Numbered from the stretch's first letter, positions 6,687 to 16,452 are shown. The stretch is DNA of 64,000 nt from CADEDH01 sp965262175 (GCA_965262175.1 CBDHES010000026.1:1-64000), one strand, 5' to 3'. Notes: generated by a model from the sequence alone, not told the origin. Numbers and translations: made by a program.

Positions 6687-9600
6687 CTCGCCCGCAGCCG
6701 GTTGAGCGCCCGACGGACCCGCTTCTCGCTGATCTTGCCCTTGGTGCCGAGCGTCTGAGCGAACAGCCCGACCCGGAGCTCCTCCAGCATCCAGACCACA
6801 TCCTCGATCTCGGGGGTCGACCCCTTGCTGGCGGCCAGCTCGGCCAGCTCGTTGTCCAGTCGACGGCACACCGCCAGCGCCTCGAGGTCACGGACCGGAT
6901 TGCGGGGCAGGCCGTCGAGGCGGACCGAGATCCCCTCCAGGTATCGGCCCACGTCGTCCAGCCGTTCGATCCCCACCCCGGCCAGGAAGCCGGGGTAGGC
7001 GAGGCGGGCCACGTGGGCCCGGATGTCGTCGAGCGACACCTCGTAGCTGTCGCCCACCGGCCGGCCCGCCGAGGGGTCGAGCCGGTCGAGTCGGGTCGTG
7101 ATGCCGACCAGGACCGGGATCAGGTCCATGACGGCGTCGGCGACGGTGGCCAGTCGATCGTCGAGATCGGTCCGGGCCGAGGCGACCAACTCATCGAACG
7201 CCGGCCCGGTCCACGGGGGCCCGCCGAAGTCGGCGATGACCGCGTCGAGGGCGGCGGCGATGGCGTCGTTGTACCACTCGCTCTTCGATTGGACCGGACC
7301 GTTCACCATCCGCAACTTCACGTCGTCGGTCAGGAGCCCGTCGAACCGGCGGACCGGGCTCGGGAGTTGGAGCCGGAGCAACCGGCGGACCCCCAGCCAC
7401 ATGGCGTCGGCCTGCTCGGCGCGGGTCGCCAGGAGCTCGACCGAGACCGAGTCGCCACCGTCGACCAGGGCCGGGTAGGCCTTCACCGTGCCCAGCTCGC
7501 CTCGCCCGACCTCGACGACCTGGGGCAGGGTCCCGACCTCCCAGTGGCGAAGGTCGCTCCGGTGCCAGCTGGCGTCGGCGGGGGCGATCGTGGCCAGCCG
7601 CTGGCGGACCTGGTCGTCGAGCTGGCTGCGGATGGCGGCCAACGATTTGCCCTCGGCCAGCAGCTCGTAGTCGTCGTTGATGATGCGGAACGTCGGTCGG
7701 AGGTGGCCGGGGACCCGGTCGAGGTCGAAGTCGTCGGGGGAGATGACCATGCCGGCCCGACGCCCGAGCTCGGCGGCCAACGCATCGAGGAGCGGGCCCT
7801 GGTCGGGATGGAGGGTGGCGACGACGGCGTCGACGGTGTCGCCGACCGGAACGAACGATCGGCGGGTCGCCTTGGGCAGCGAGCGGATCAGGGTGGCGAT
7901 CAGCTCGGCCCGGAACCCGGGCACCGACCACTGGAACGGTCCGTCGTCGAGCTGGTTGATCACGTCGATCGGGACGAGCACGCTGAGCCCGTCGAGGTGG
8001 GAGGTCGGGTCGAACTCGTAGGCCAGTTCCAGGTCGAGGTCGCCGATCAGCCACCCGTCGGGGTAGGCGTCGGCGTCGATCCCCGACGCTTCGGCGGCGA
8101 GCACGTCGTCCTTCGACAGGTCGAGCAGGGCGGGCTCGTCCCGGCGTGCGGTGCCCCACCAGCTGTTGAAGTGGGCGGCGCTGACGACGTGGTCGGGGAT
8201 CCGGCCGTCGTAGAAGTCGAACACGGCCCGCTGCTCGACGAGGAGGTCCCGACGCCGACTCCGGGCTTCCATCGCCTCGATCTCGGCCACCAGTTCGGCG
8301 TTCCGGGACCGGAACCCGTGTTCGGCGACCCATTCGCCCTCGACGAGGGCGTGGTGGATGAACAGCTCTCGGGCGAGCGCAGGATCGACCTCGGACAGCT
8401 GGATCGGGCGGTTGGCGGCCAGGGTCAAGCCGAACAGCGTCACCCGCTCCTTGGCCATCGCCGATCCCCGCTCGGGATCCCACCACGGTTCTCCGTAGGA
8501 ATACGTGGCGAGGTGGGCGGCCAGCTCCTCGATCCAGTCGGGATCGACCCGGGCCGCCACCCGGGCCCACAGGCGGCTGGTCTCGACGAGCTCGGCCGCC
8601 ATGATCCAGTTCGGCGCCTCGGACGACAGCGCCGAGCCGGGGGCGATGGCGAACTTGGTCGACCGGGGCCCGAGGTATTCGGGCCGGCGTCGGCCGCGAC
8701 CCCGGTCGTCGTTGCTCCGGCCGCCCCGACCACCTCGCTCCTTGGTCTCCTTGACCCCGACCTGGGACAGCAGGCCGACCAGGATCGACCGGTGGATGGC
8801 GTCCCGGAGGCCTCGGTCGGTGCGGTGGTCTCGGGATCGGGCACCCGACCGGCCCTTGGAGCCCCGTTGCGGTCCGAGCTTCAGTTCCCGGGTGACCTGG
8901 CGGAGCTGGGTGTGGATGTCCTGCCACTCGGTGATCCGCACGTAGTGGAGGTACTCCCGCCGGCACATGCGCCGGAACTGGTTCCGGGACCGCTCTCGGC
9001 GGGCCGAGGTGAGGTAGTCCCACAGGTTGAGGTAGGCCAGGAAGTCGGAGTCGTCGTCGGCGAAGCGCTTGTGGGCGTCGTCGGCGAGCTGGCGCTTCTC
9101 GGCCGGCCGTTCCCTCGGGTCCTGGATCGACAGGCCGGCGACGATGATCGTCACCTCGTCGAGGCAGTTGTTGTCGGCCGCCTCGAGCAGCATGCGACCG
9201 TAGCGGGGGTCGACCGGGAGCCGGGCCAGGCGACGACCGAGCGGGGTCAGCCACCCCTTTCGGCCCTCCTTGGCCGGATCGAGGGCGTCGAGCTCGACGA
9301 GCACGTCGACGCCGTCGGCGATGCTCCGGGGGTCGGGGCGGTCGACGAAGGGGAAGTCGGCGACCGGCCCGAGCCGCAGCGACGCCATCTGGAGGATGAC
9401 CGACGCCAGGTTGGTCCGTTGGATCTCGGGCTCGGTGAAGGGCGGGCGGGCGTCGTAGTCGTCCTCGGCGTAGAGGCGGACGCAGATCCCGGGCCCGACC
9501 CGGCCGCAGCGGCCGGCCCGCTGGTCGGCCGACGCCTGGGAGATCTTCTCGATCGGGAGCCGCTGGACCTTGGTCCGGTTGCTGTAGCGGGAGATCCGGG

Positions 9601-10519
9601 CCGTGCCGACGTCGACCACCGCCCGGATGCCGGGCACGGTCACCGAGGTCTCGGCGACGTTGGTGGCGATCACGACCCGTCGCCGATCGTGGGCCCGGAA
9701 CACCCGTTGCTGCTCGGCCGCCGACAGCCGGGCGTACAGGGGGAGGACCTCGGCGCCGGGCAGCTTGAGCCCCGCCACCGCGTCGGCTGCGTCTCGGATC
9801 TCCCGCTCGCCGCTGCAGAACACGAGGATGTCGCCCGACTGCTCCCGCCACAGCGACGACACGGCGTCGGCGATCCCCTCGGTCTCGTCGAGGGGGTCGA
9901 TCCCGTCGGGGTCATCGAGGGGCCGATATCGGGTGTCGACCGGGTAGCTCCGGCCGGAGACCTCGATCACCGGTGCCGAGTCGAAGTGCTCGGAGAACCG
10001 CTCGGTGTCGATCGTGGCCGAGGTGATGATCACCTTGAGGTCGGGTCGGCGGGGGAGGAGCTGCTTGAGGTACCCGAGGATGAAGTCGATGTTGAGGCTT
10101 CGCTCGTGGGCCTCGTCGATGATGATCGTGTCGTAGCCATCGAGGGTCCGGCTGCGGGGAATCTCGGCGAGCAGGATGCCGTCGGTCATCAGTCGGAGTC
10201 GGGTCCGGGGGCCGACCGAATCGGAGAATCGGACGGTGTAGCCCACGGTCTCGCCGAGCGGCTCGTCGAGCTCGGAGGCGATCCGCTCGGCGATCGTCCG
10301 GGCCGCGATCCGCCGAGGTTGGGTGTGGCCGATCAGGCCCTCGACCCCTCGGCCCAGCTCGAGGCACAGCTTGGGGAGCTGGGTGCTCTTGCCCGAGCCG
10401 GTCTCGCCGGCGACGACCAGCACCTGGTTGTCGGCGATCGCCGTCAGGAGGTCGTCCCGTCGCTGGCTGATCGGCAGCTCGGGTGGATAGGTGATCGCCA
10501 GCTCGGACTCGCTCGTCAT
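6683..10519 (-). CDS. hrpA: ATP-dependent RNA helicase HrpA
   Basis: A 1278-residue DEAH-box helicase, the usual length for bacterial HrpA. Near the N-terminus it has Walker A G-E-T-G-S-G-K-S-T, then T-Q-P-R-R-I-A-A, D-E-A-H and S-A-T, followed by the conserved helicase C-terminal, HA2 and OB-like regions and the long HrpA-specific C-terminal domain (DUF3418-like). HrpA acts in RNA processing and in resolving stalled or collided ribosomes. ATG 10519 is preferred; a TACCGT hexamer (10530-10535, minus) lies 10 nt upstream. A basic, Gly-rich insert (about residues 590-620) is seen in the middle. Confidence 0.95.
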   Translation of the reverse strand: MTSESELAITYPPELPISQRRDDLLTAIADNQVLVVAGETGSGKSTQLPKLCLELGRGVEGLIGHTQPRRIAARTIAERIASELDEPLGETVGYTVRFSDSVGPRTRLRLMTDGILLAEIPRSRTLDGYDTIIIDEAHERSLNIDFILGYLKQLLPRRPDLKVIITSATIDTERFSEHFDSAPVIEVSGRSYPVDTRYRPLDDPDGIDPLDETEGIADAVSSLWREQSGDILVFCSGEREIRDAADAVAGLKLPGAEVLPLYARLSAAEQQRVFRAHDRRRVVIATNVAETSVTVPGIRAVVDVGTARISRYSNRTKVQRLPIEKISQASADQRAGRCGRVGPGICVRLYAEDDYDARPPFTEPEIQRTNLASVILQMASLRLGPVADFPFVDRPDPRSIADGVDVLVELDALDPAKEGRKGWLTPLGRRLARLPVDPRYGRMLLEAADNNCLDEVTIIVAGLSIQDPRERPAEKRQLADDAHKRFADDDSDFLAYLNLWDYLTSARRERSRNQFRRMCRREYLHYVRITEWQDIHTQLRQVTRELKLGPQRGSKGRSGARSRDHRTDRGLRDAIHRSILVGLLSQVGVKETKERGGRGGRSNDDRGRGRRRPEYLGPRSTKFAIAPGSALSSEAPNWIMAAELVETSRLWARVAARVDPDWIEELAAHLATYSYGEPWWDPERGSAMAKERVTLFGLTLAANRPIQLSEVDPALARELFIHHALVEGEWVAEHGFRSRNAELVAEIEAMEARSRRRDLLVEQRAVFDFYDGRIPDHVVSAAHFNSWWGTARRDEPALLDLSKDDVLAAEASGIDADAYPDGWLIGDLDLELAYEFDPTSHLDGLSVLVPIDVINQLDDGPFQWSVPGFRAELIATLIRSLPKATRRSFVPVGDTVDAVVATLHPDQGPLLDALAAELGRRAGMVISPDDFDLDRVPGHLRPTFRIINDDYELLAEGKSLAAIRSQLDDQVRQRLATIAPADASWHRSDLRHWEVGTLPQVVEVGRGELGTVKAYPALVDGGDSVSVELLATRAEQADAMWLGVRRLLRLQLPSPVRRFDGLLTDDVKLRMVNGPVQSKSEWYNDAIAAALDAVIADFGGPPWTGPAFDELVASARTDLDDRLATVADAVMDLIPVLVGITTRLDRLDPSAGRPVGDSYEVSLDDIRAHVARLAYPGFLAGVGIERLDDVGRYLEGISVRLDGLPRNPVRDLEALAVCRRLDNELAELAASKGSTPEIEDVVWMLEELRVGLFAQTLGTKGKISEKRVRRALNRLRAS

Positions 10520-10545
10520 CGCATCCAAAACGGTAGTCAGATCCC

Positions 10546-10551
10546 TAGGCT
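10546..10551 (+). promoter_or_regulatory. -10 element TAGGCT of the SDR gene
   Basis: TAGGCT ends 6 nt before ATG 10558, the leaderless spacing. It sits in the short divergent region shared with hrpA. Confidence 0.4.
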
Positions 10552-10557
10552 TCTCGG

Positions 10558-11304
10558 ATGCCCGGGACGTTGCTGATCACCGGAGGGAGTCGGGGGATCG
10601 GGGCGGCGACCGCGGTCCTGGCCGCTGAGCGGGGGTACCGGGTGGCGGTGAACTACCGCCACCGGAGCGACGCCGCCGAGGAGGTCGTCGCCCAGTGCCG
10701 GGAGGTCGGAGCCTCGGCGATGGCCGTGGCGGGTGACGTGTCGAGTGAGGCCGACGTCGTGGCGATGTTCGACGCCGCCGAGGCGACGTTGGGGCCGCTG
10801 GCCGGGCTGGTGAACAACGCCGGGATCATCCAACCCCAGGCTCGGCTCGACACCTTCACCGCCGAGCGGCTGACCGAGGTCGTGTCGGTCAACGTCGTGG
10901 GAGCGTTCCTCTGCGCCCGGGAGGCGGTCCGGCGGCTGTCGACGGCTCACGGCCGCTCCGGCGGCGCCATCGTCAACGTCGGTTCGGCCGCCTCCTACCT
11001 GGGCAGCCCCAACGAGTTCATCGACTACGCGGCGACCAAGGGCGCGCTCGACACCATGACGATCGGCCTGGCCAAGGAGGTGGCGACCGAGGGGGTTCGG
11101 GTCAACGGTGTCCGCCCCGGCCTGATCGAGACCGAGATCCACGCCGCCGCCGGAGAGCCGGGACGGGTCGAGCGGCTGGCACCGGGCGTGCCGATGGCCC
11201 GGGGCGGGACGGCGAGCGAGGTCGCCGAGGCGATCCTGTGGTTGGCATCCGATGCCGCCAGCTACGTGACCGGCACGCTGCTCAACGTCTCCGGCGGACG
11301 CTGA
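10558..11304 (+). CDS. Short-chain dehydrogenase/reductase
   Basis: A 248-residue classical SDR with a Rossmann G-G-S-R-G-I-G (9-15), N-N-A-G (86-89) and the catalytic Ser143, Tyr157 and Lys161 (Y-A-A-T-K). The pattern is FabG-like and NADP(H)-preferring by the Arg after the first glycines. It stands alone, divergent from hrpA, so it is more likely a general ketone or sugar reductase than the fatty-acid synthase enzyme. Substrate unknown. Confidence 0.9.
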   Translation: MPGTLLITGGSRGIGAATAVLAAERGYRVAVNYRHRSDAAEEVVAQCREVGASAMAVAGDVSSEADVVAMFDAAEATLGPLAGLVNNAGIIQPQARLDTFTAERLTEVVSVNVVGAFLCAREAVRRLSTAHGRSGGAIVNVGSAASYLGSPNEFIDYAATKGALDTMTIGLAKEVATEGVRVNGVRPGLIETEIHAAAGEPGRVERLAPGVPMARGGTASEVAEAILWLASDAASYVTGTLLNVSGGR

Positions 11305-11357
11305 CCGGCGAGGGGCCGGCCAGCAACGCGCTGTGCCCCCGGTGATCGGGCCGGTGG

Positions 11358-11921
11358 CTAGATGTCGTCGAGCCAGACGGGGGCCCGGTCGAGCAGGAAC
11401 TCGCTGACCGCTGCGCACCGGTCGAGCACCTCGCAGGGGTCGGCCCGGTGCATGAACAGGTCGCCGAGGTTGATCTCGACCTTGGCGGTGATGGCCAACA
11501 TCCGTTCCGGGGCGTCGGTCACCTCGGCGGTCGAGTCGATCGCCTGGACCTTGAGCGGGAACTCGGCGCCGCCGATCCCGGCCAGGTCGGTGGCCAGGAC
11601 GAGCAGATCGGGGGCGTCCTGGAGTGGGGGCAGCTCCCAGGTGATCAGCATCGGGAACGTGAACTCGTCGGGGGGTTCGGCGTCCTCGGGGAGCTCGTAG
11701 AAGCGGTCCTCGAAGGCGAACACCGTCCGCGGATCGACCTCGATGGCCAGGTGCAGGTCGACCGGGCCTCCGCAGGCCTGCTCCGGGTGGAGGTCGATCT
11801 CCCAGGTCTGGCGCATGGAGTAGGTCTCGACGAAGTGTCGTTCGTCGTGCACGTGGAACCGGTGATCAGCGGCGTGATCCTTGATCTCCGCCACGTATCC
11901 AGGGACGTCGATGATGGCCAA
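11358..11921 (-). CDS. Conserved-looking hypothetical protein
   Basis: A 187-residue protein starting at TTG 11919-11921, preceded by a strong GGGGGAGGAAC. There is no signal peptide or membrane segment. It contains W-E-I-D-L-H-P, D-L-H-L-A-I-E-V-D-P-R and P-M-L-I-T-W-E-L-P-P, a beta-rich pattern, and an acidic middle. I do not recognise a family. It is divergent from the inositol-phosphatase-like gene and convergent with the SDR. The codon pattern is typical of a real gene on this strand. Confidence 0.6.
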   Translation of the reverse strand: MAIIDVPGYVAEIKDHAADHRFHVHDERHFVETYSMRQTWEIDLHPEQACGGPVDLHLAIEVDPRTVFAFEDRFYELPEDAEPPDEFTFPMLITWELPPLQDAPDLLVLATDLAGIGGAEFPLKVQAIDSTAEVTDAPERMLAITAKVEINLGDLFMHRADPCEVLDRCAAVSEFLLDRAPVWLDDI

Positions 11922-12017
11922 GGTCTTGTTCCTCCCCCTATAGCCTGCCACGACAGTAGGACATTGGGACGCCCCGCCGGGGTGGTCGACCTCGATCGGG
12001 GAGCGAGACGGGTGGCG

Positions 12018-12755
12018 ATGAAGCCGGAGGCGATGCTCGATGTGTTCGCTGAGCTGGTCGAGGAGGTGGCTGACGCGCTCTCCGAGCTCGACGACTGGGG
12101 TCCGTCGGGCGCTCGGCCCGACCAGTACCGACACGACGTTGTGGCCGACAGGATCATGCTGGAAGGTCTGGTCGGCGCCGGGTTCCGGGTGTTGAGCGAG
12201 GAGTCGGGGATCACCGGCGACGGGGACGTGACCGTCGTGGTCGACCCCGTCGACGGCTCGACGAACGCCTCGCGGACCCTCCCGTGGTACGCGGTCAGCC
12301 TCTGCGCAGTCGACGCCGAGGGGCCGGTGGCGGCCGATGTGGCCAACCTGGCGACCGGCGACCGGTTCCAGGCGGTGCGGGGCATGGGGGCCATCACCGA
12401 GTTCGGGGCCGCCCAACCGAGCCGGTGCCGTCAGCTCGGCGAGGCGATGGTGGCCTTCTCCGGCCTGCCGCCGGCGCACGGCGGATGGGGCCAGTTCCGG
12501 GTCTATGGGGCCGCCGCCCTCGACCTGTGCGCGGTGGCCACCGGGGTCTTCGACGGGTTCGTCGACGTCAACCGGGCCCACGGGGTGTGGGACTACCTGG
12601 GCGGGCTGCTGATCTGCCAGGAGGCCGGAGCGGCGGTGGCCGAGGGGGCCGGCCGGGATCTGGTCACGCTCGACCATCAGGCCCGTCGGGGCCCGGTGGC
12701 GGCCGCCACGCCGGAGCTCCTCGACCAGCTCCTGGCGATGCAGCGGAACTGGTAG
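12018..12755 (+). CDS. Inositol monophosphatase family protein
   Basis: A 245-residue Mg-dependent phosphatase. The metal-binding motifs are L-S-E-E-S-G (about 65-70), D-P-V-D-G-S-T-N (about 80-87) and W-D-Y-L-G-G (about 196-201), all in the right order. Members hydrolyse inositol-phosphate, fructose-1,6-bisphosphate, PAP or histidinol-phosphate; the sequence does not decide between these. ATG 12018 is chosen; GTG 12012 is also possible. The stop is 1 nt from the convergent MFS gene. Confidence 0.88.
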   Translation: MKPEAMLDVFAELVEEVADALSELDDWGPSGARPDQYRHDVVADRIMLEGLVGAGFRVLSEESGITGDGDVTVVVDPVDGSTNASRTLPWYAVSLCAVDAEGPVAADVANLATGDRFQAVRGMGAITEFGAAQPSRCRQLGEAMVAFSGLPPAHGGWGQFRVYGAAALDLCAVATGVFDGFVDVNRAHGVWDYLGGLLICQEAGAAVAEGAGRDLVTLDHQARRGPVAAATPELLDQLLAMQRNW

Positions 12756-12756
12756 C

Positions 12757-14004
12757 TCAGCCGTCATCGGGTTCACCGCCCGACGGGGGAGCGGGGGCGG
12801 GTTCGGCGCCGGTCGGATCGGGGAGGGGAGCGAAGGCCATCATCAGCGCCACCAGCGAGAACAGGCCGGCGCCGATCACCATCGTGATCGACGTCGAGGT
12901 GACGGTGAACAGCGCGGCGGCCGCGAGGGGTCCGATCGTCTGACCGAGGCGGACCCCCGACACCCAGGCGGCCAGCACCGCGGCCCGCTGGGCGGCGGGG
13001 GCCGCGCTGACGACGAGGTCCTGGAGCGACGGGATGGCGGCTCCGTCGCCCAGCCCGTAGACGATGGAGGCCACGACGACGAGGGCGATCGTCGGGGCGA
13101 GGCCGAGGGCGGCGGCGGCCACGGCGATCACCACCGCCGAGCCGACGAGGACCCGGCGGGCGCCGAACCGGGCCTGGAGGCGGCCCAGGTTGAGCGCCGC
13201 CAGCGTCGCTCCGACGGCGAAGCTCGACAAGATCGCGCCCCGGGGCCCGGCGCTCAACCCGAACTGCTCCTCCAGGTGGAGGGGGAGCGCGGTGAGGAAG
13301 ACCCCGAAGATCACGGTGAACAGGAGGACCCCGGACCCGAGGACCGTCAGGAGGCGGGGTTGGCGGAGGACGGTGACCGCTTCCCGTAGCTGGGTGGTCA
13401 CCGACCGGTCGGTGCCGGGGCGGACCGCCGGGAGGCGGAGCCAGCAGATGACGGCCAACGGGAGCCCGACCGCGCCGACGGCCAGCGCCGCCCGCCAGCC
13501 GACGGTGTCGGCGATCACCCCGGCGGTCGACGGGACGATGGCCAGGGAGATGGTCAGGGCCGCAGAGTTCCGGCCGATGAGCCTCGTCCGGTCCAGGCCC
13601 TCCCAGTGATCGCCGATGAGCACCACGGCGAGGTTGATGAGGCCGGCCGCCCCGAGGCCCTGGGCGAACCGGGCCGCCAGGAGGGACTCGAAGGTCGGGG
13701 CGACCGCCGCCGCCAGCGCCGACAAGCCGAACACCGTCAGGCAGGGCACGATCACCGCCCGCCGGCCGTAGCGGTCGGCCAGGATGCCGATCACGGGGGC
13801 GAGGAACACCCCGGGGAGGGGGGCGCTGGCCACCAGGACCCCGGCTCGGGACGACGGCTCGCCGAGATCGGCCAGGATGTCGGGGATGTTGGGGGTGAGG
13901 AGGGTGTTGGCCAGGATCCCCGTCACCGACAGGGAGTACACCAGCCACAGGGGTGGCCGGGGGGCGCGGTGTGCGTCGGCGTGACCCGACGCCATGGTGG
14001 TCAT
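12757..14004 (-). CDS. Major facilitator superfamily transporter
   Basis: A 415-residue inner-membrane protein with about 12 predicted helices. The loop after helix 2 carries G-I-L-A-D-R-Y-G-R-R, the MFS motif A, and T-V-F-G-L-S-A-L-A follows. It resembles drug/H+ antiporters with 12 helices (DHA1-like). ATG 14004 gives a normal short cytoplasmic N-terminus; the open frame extends further upstream but overlaps the next gene. Substrate not predictable. Confidence 0.88.
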   Translation of the reverse strand: MTTMASGHADAHRAPRPPLWLVYSLSVTGILANTLLTPNIPDILADLGEPSSRAGVLVASAPLPGVFLAPVIGILADRYGRRAVIVPCLTVFGLSALAAAVAPTFESLLAARFAQGLGAAGLINLAVVLIGDHWEGLDRTRLIGRNSAALTISLAIVPSTAGVIADTVGWRAALAVGAVGLPLAVICWLRLPAVRPGTDRSVTTQLREAVTVLRQPRLLTVLGSGVLLFTVIFGVFLTALPLHLEEQFGLSAGPRGAILSSFAVGATLAALNLGRLQARFGARRVLVGSAVVIAVAAAALGLAPTIALVVVASIVYGLGDGAAIPSLQDLVVSAAPAAQRAAVLAAWVSGVRLGQTIGPLAAAALFTVTSTSITMVIGAGLFSLVALMMAFAPLPDPTGAEPAPAPPSGGEPDDG

Positions 14005-14029
14005 CGGCGTGGGGCGGACCGTAGCAGCG

Positions 14030-14500
14030 TCAGTAGTCGGTCGGCACGCAGTGCAGCTCGAGGGCGCCCAGGACCGGGGTGGCGTCGGCCACCCGTCGGT
14101 CGGCCATCGAGGCGGTGGCCGACACGGTGTCGTCGTGGATCTCCCAATCGACACGATCGTCGCTGACGAGCCACAGCTGGTCGTCGGCCGGTTGCTCGAT
14201 CTCGGAGCTGGTACCGACGGCGAGGTCGAGCCCGATGCTCGACGCCGAGACCCAGAACCGCTGGCCGTCGTCGATACCGGTGCCGGCGGCGGCGAAGTCC
14301 TCGTCGGAGATGACGCACGAGGTGGGGCGGAAGTAGTACACGTGATCGCCGACCGTCAGCGTTCCCGCCCCGGGCACGGGCTCGGGGCTGGACGCTGTGG
14401 CCAACGACACGATCCAGGCACTTGCGGCCACCAGCAACGCGAGGACGAGCAAGAACGGAATCGAGATGAACTTGGCGAGAAAGGGGCGATCGTATGACAT
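14030..14500 (-). CDS. Membrane-anchored hypothetical protein
   Basis: A 156-residue protein with one N-terminal hydrophobic helix (about residues 12-35) and an extracytoplasmic domain holding two cysteines (in P-T-S-C-V-I-S-D and H-C-V-P), which could form a disulfide. No family recognised. It lies 25 nt upstream of the MFS gene on the same strand and may share its transcript. A TACGAT hexamer lies about 12 nt before the ATG. Confidence 0.6.
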   Translation of the reverse strand: MSYDRPFLAKFISIPFLLVLALLVAASAWIVSLATASSPEPVPGAGTLTVGDHVYYFRPTSCVISDEDFAAAGTGIDDGQRFWVSASSIGLDLAVGTSSEIEQPADDQLWLVSDDRVDWEIHDDTVSATASMADRRVADATPVLGALELHCVPTDY

Positions 14501-14612
14501 CGGCGTTGATCAATCGTACGCCACGTCTCCGGTGGGTGCCGTTGCCGTTGGGTGACAGTGCGGTGAAGACCGGGCGCGAGGATCTCCCGGACACTCATCG
14601 GACACCCGCGGC

Positions 14613-14618
14613 TACACT
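14613..14618 (+). promoter_or_regulatory. -10 element TACACT of the tRNA-Val gene
   Basis: TACACT ends 11 nt before the mature tRNA 5' end, which allows a short 5' leader for RNase P to remove. Confidence 0.4.
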
Positions 14619-14629
14619 TGACCGGTCCC

Positions 14630-14703
14630 GGGCGCTTAGCTCAGCTGGCTAGAGCACCTCCCTTACAAGGAGGGGGTCGGGGGTTCGAGCCCCTCAGCGC
14701 CCA
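14630..14703 (+). tRNA. tRNA-Val (anticodon UAC)
   Basis: Full cloverleaf by eye: acceptor GGGCGCT/AGCGCCC, D-stem GCTC/GAGC, anticodon stem CCTCC/GGAGG with loop CTTACAA (anticodon TAC), 5-nt variable loop, T-stem GGGGG/CCCTC with loop TTCGAGC, discriminator A. It is 74 nt, and CCA is not encoded. No other tRNA gene lies beside it. Confidence 0.97.
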
Positions 14704-14864
14704 CACACGTCTACCTGGTAAGCAGGGCAGCCAGCCGGACCCGTTGATGCCATGGTCTCGGACAGGGTGCCGAGAACGTCAACGCCTCGCGACGGATCGA
14801 CCGGTCGGCGATCGTCACGTCCATGCCCTCCGGGCTATGCGGGTCGGGGTCGGCGGTTGATCGG

Positions 14865-15857
14865 CTAGCCGCCGTCCTGATCGTCGACGGCGAGGGCGGA
14901 CGCCAGGAAGGTGAACACGAGATCGAGGTTCTCCGGTGTCGAGAACTCGTCGGTGCCGTGTCCGGCGCCGTCGATCACGTGATAGCTGACCAGGTCCTCC
15001 CCGAGGGCGTCGACCAGTGCGGCAGCGAAGTTCTCCGACTGGAGAATCGGGACGTTGGCGTCGGCCGTGCCGTGCTGGATGAAGAACGCCGGGGCCGTCG
15101 CCGGGTCGAGTGTTCCGAGGTAGCTGGTCGGATTCGCCTGGCTTGTCAGATCGGGGTCGGCGGAGATGATCTGGCCCAGGTAGCGGCTCTCCGGCGAGTC
15201 CTCGCGGTCGGTGGCTCCGAGCGCCGGCTCGATGCCGAGAGTGGCGAACTGTTCGTCCATGGCCAGGAAGTCGATCGGGCCGAAGAAGTTCACCACGGCT
15301 TGGACCGACGAGTCGTACTCCAGGTTCTCGGCGGTGTCGCCGTCGAGGGAGGTCGCGGTCGGAGTGGTGCCGACCATGGATGCCAGGTTGCCTCCTGCGC
15401 TCGCACCCCAGACCGCCAGGCGGGTGGTGTCGAGGTCGTACCGCTCACCGTTCGCCTTCACGAAACGCACGGCGGCCCGGACGTCGCTCGGTGCCGCGGG
15501 GAAGGTCGCCTCGCCGGAGAGGCGGTAGTTGACGCTGACGACGGCGTAGCCCCGTTCCAGGCCCTCGAACGCATCGGCGATGTCCCGACTCCGTGAGTTG
15601 CCAGACATGAAGCCGCCGCCGTGGATGGCGATGATCACGGGAAACGGCCCGTCACCGTCGTTGGGGAGGTAGATGTCGAGCGTCTGCGTCTCCGATGTCG
15701 AGGCGTAGGCGATGTCGACGAACTGTGTCTCGATGTCGGACGTGTCGATGGGGACGAACAACTCCCAGACGCCGCTCGACCAGATCCAGATGCCGACCGC
15801 GCCGACGAGGAGGACGGCGGCCGTGCCGACGAGCGCCAACACACGCTTGAGGGTCAT
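14865..15857 (-). CDS. Membrane-anchored alpha/beta hydrolase (carboxylesterase-like)
   Basis: A 330-residue protein with an N-terminal hydrophobic segment (about 6-27) that anchors it or serves as a signal. The hormone-sensitive-lipase/BD-FAE type hydrolase domain follows: oxyanion H-G-G-G-F (79-83), nucleophile Ser153 in G-A-S-A-G-G, an Asp region H-G-T-A-D-A-N-V-P, and a C-terminal His in D-G-A-G-H-G. Its ATG overlaps the stop of the MarR gene (ATGA), so the two are translationally coupled. It is probably induced when the MarR protein releases its operator. Confidence 0.85.
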   Translation of the reverse strand: MTLKRVLALVGTAAVLLVGAVGIWIWSSGVWELFVPIDTSDIETQFVDIAYASTSETQTLDIYLPNDGDGPFPVIIAIHGGGFMSGNSRSRDIADAFEGLERGYAVVSVNYRLSGEATFPAAPSDVRAAVRFVKANGERYDLDTTRLAVWGASAGGNLASMVGTTPTATSLDGDTAENLEYDSSVQAVVNFFGPIDFLAMDEQFATLGIEPALGATDREDSPESRYLGQIISADPDLTSQANPTSYLGTLDPATAPAFFIQHGTADANVPILQSENFAAALVDALGEDLVSYHVIDGAGHGTDEFSTPENLDLVFTFLASALAVDDQDGG

Positions 15858-16324
15858 GACTCGGGCCGCCCACCCTGGCGGCCGTCCTCTCGAATCGCAT
15901 CCTCGATGTTTCGGGTGATCGACTCGAGCGTGGCCATCAGCGCCCGCTGCTGGTCGGGCGAGAGGCCGGTGTTGATGATCTCGTTCACCCCGATGATGAC
16001 CTGGGCCATCTCCACGGTCGCCGTCCGCCCCTGGTCGGTGAGAAACACCCGGATCGTGCGTTCGTCGTCGGGATCCCGGCGTTTGGTGACGAAGCCCGAG
16101 TTCTGCAGCCGCTTGACCATGTTCGAGATCGTCGGTGGCGTCACGTTGAGCATGTCGGCCAACTCGGCGTTGGACAGCCCGTCCCGGTTGCTGAGCGCGA
16201 AGAGCAGCGGGGGCTGACCACGGTGAAGGCCGATCGCCTGGAGCCGCGACTCCACCAGGCGACGATGAGCATGACCCAAGAGCATCAATTGCGCTTCAAG
16301 GGTTGGGGGAAACTCGAGGTTCAC
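15854..16324 (-). CDS. MarR-family transcriptional regulator
   Basis: A 156-residue winged-helix regulator from GTG 16324. The DNA-binding region reads L-S-N-A-E-L-A-D-M-L-N-V-T-P-P-T (about 52-67), with the wing K-R-R-D-P-D-D-E-R-T-I-R following, both typical of MarR. It probably binds the palindrome at 17107-17131 upstream of the membrane-protein gene of the same run, and so autoregulates. A 128-nt gap separates it from that gene. Confidence 0.88.
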   Translation of the reverse strand: MNLEFPPTLEAQLMLLGHAHRRLVESRLQAIGLHRGQPPLLFALSNRDGLSNAELADMLNVTPPTISNMVKRLQNSGFVTKRRDPDDERTIRVFLTDQGRTATVEMAQVIIGVNEIINTGLSPDQQRALMATLESITRNIEDAIREDGRQGGRPES

Positions 16325-16452
16325 GTCTGGCTGCGGTGAGCGTAGGGCACCGAGCGTCAAACGGTAGCAGGCGGCCGGATCACCCAGGGTCGTCCGACCC
16401 ACGCTCGACCGGCGGCCGGGCGGTGGTCGCACCGCCGTGGCGGTCGCGCCCC

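Noticed and set aside
6218..10576. Plus-strand open frame of 1452 codons opposite hrpA
   Set aside because: It is the antisense shadow of hrpA in G/C-rich DNA; its composition is biased and it has no recognisable motif.
11358..12776. Long minus-strand frame of 472 codons as one protein
   Set aside because: Only the last 187 codons behave as protein; the upstream part is antisense to the inositol-phosphatase-like gene, and TTG 11921 has a strong Shine-Dalgarno.
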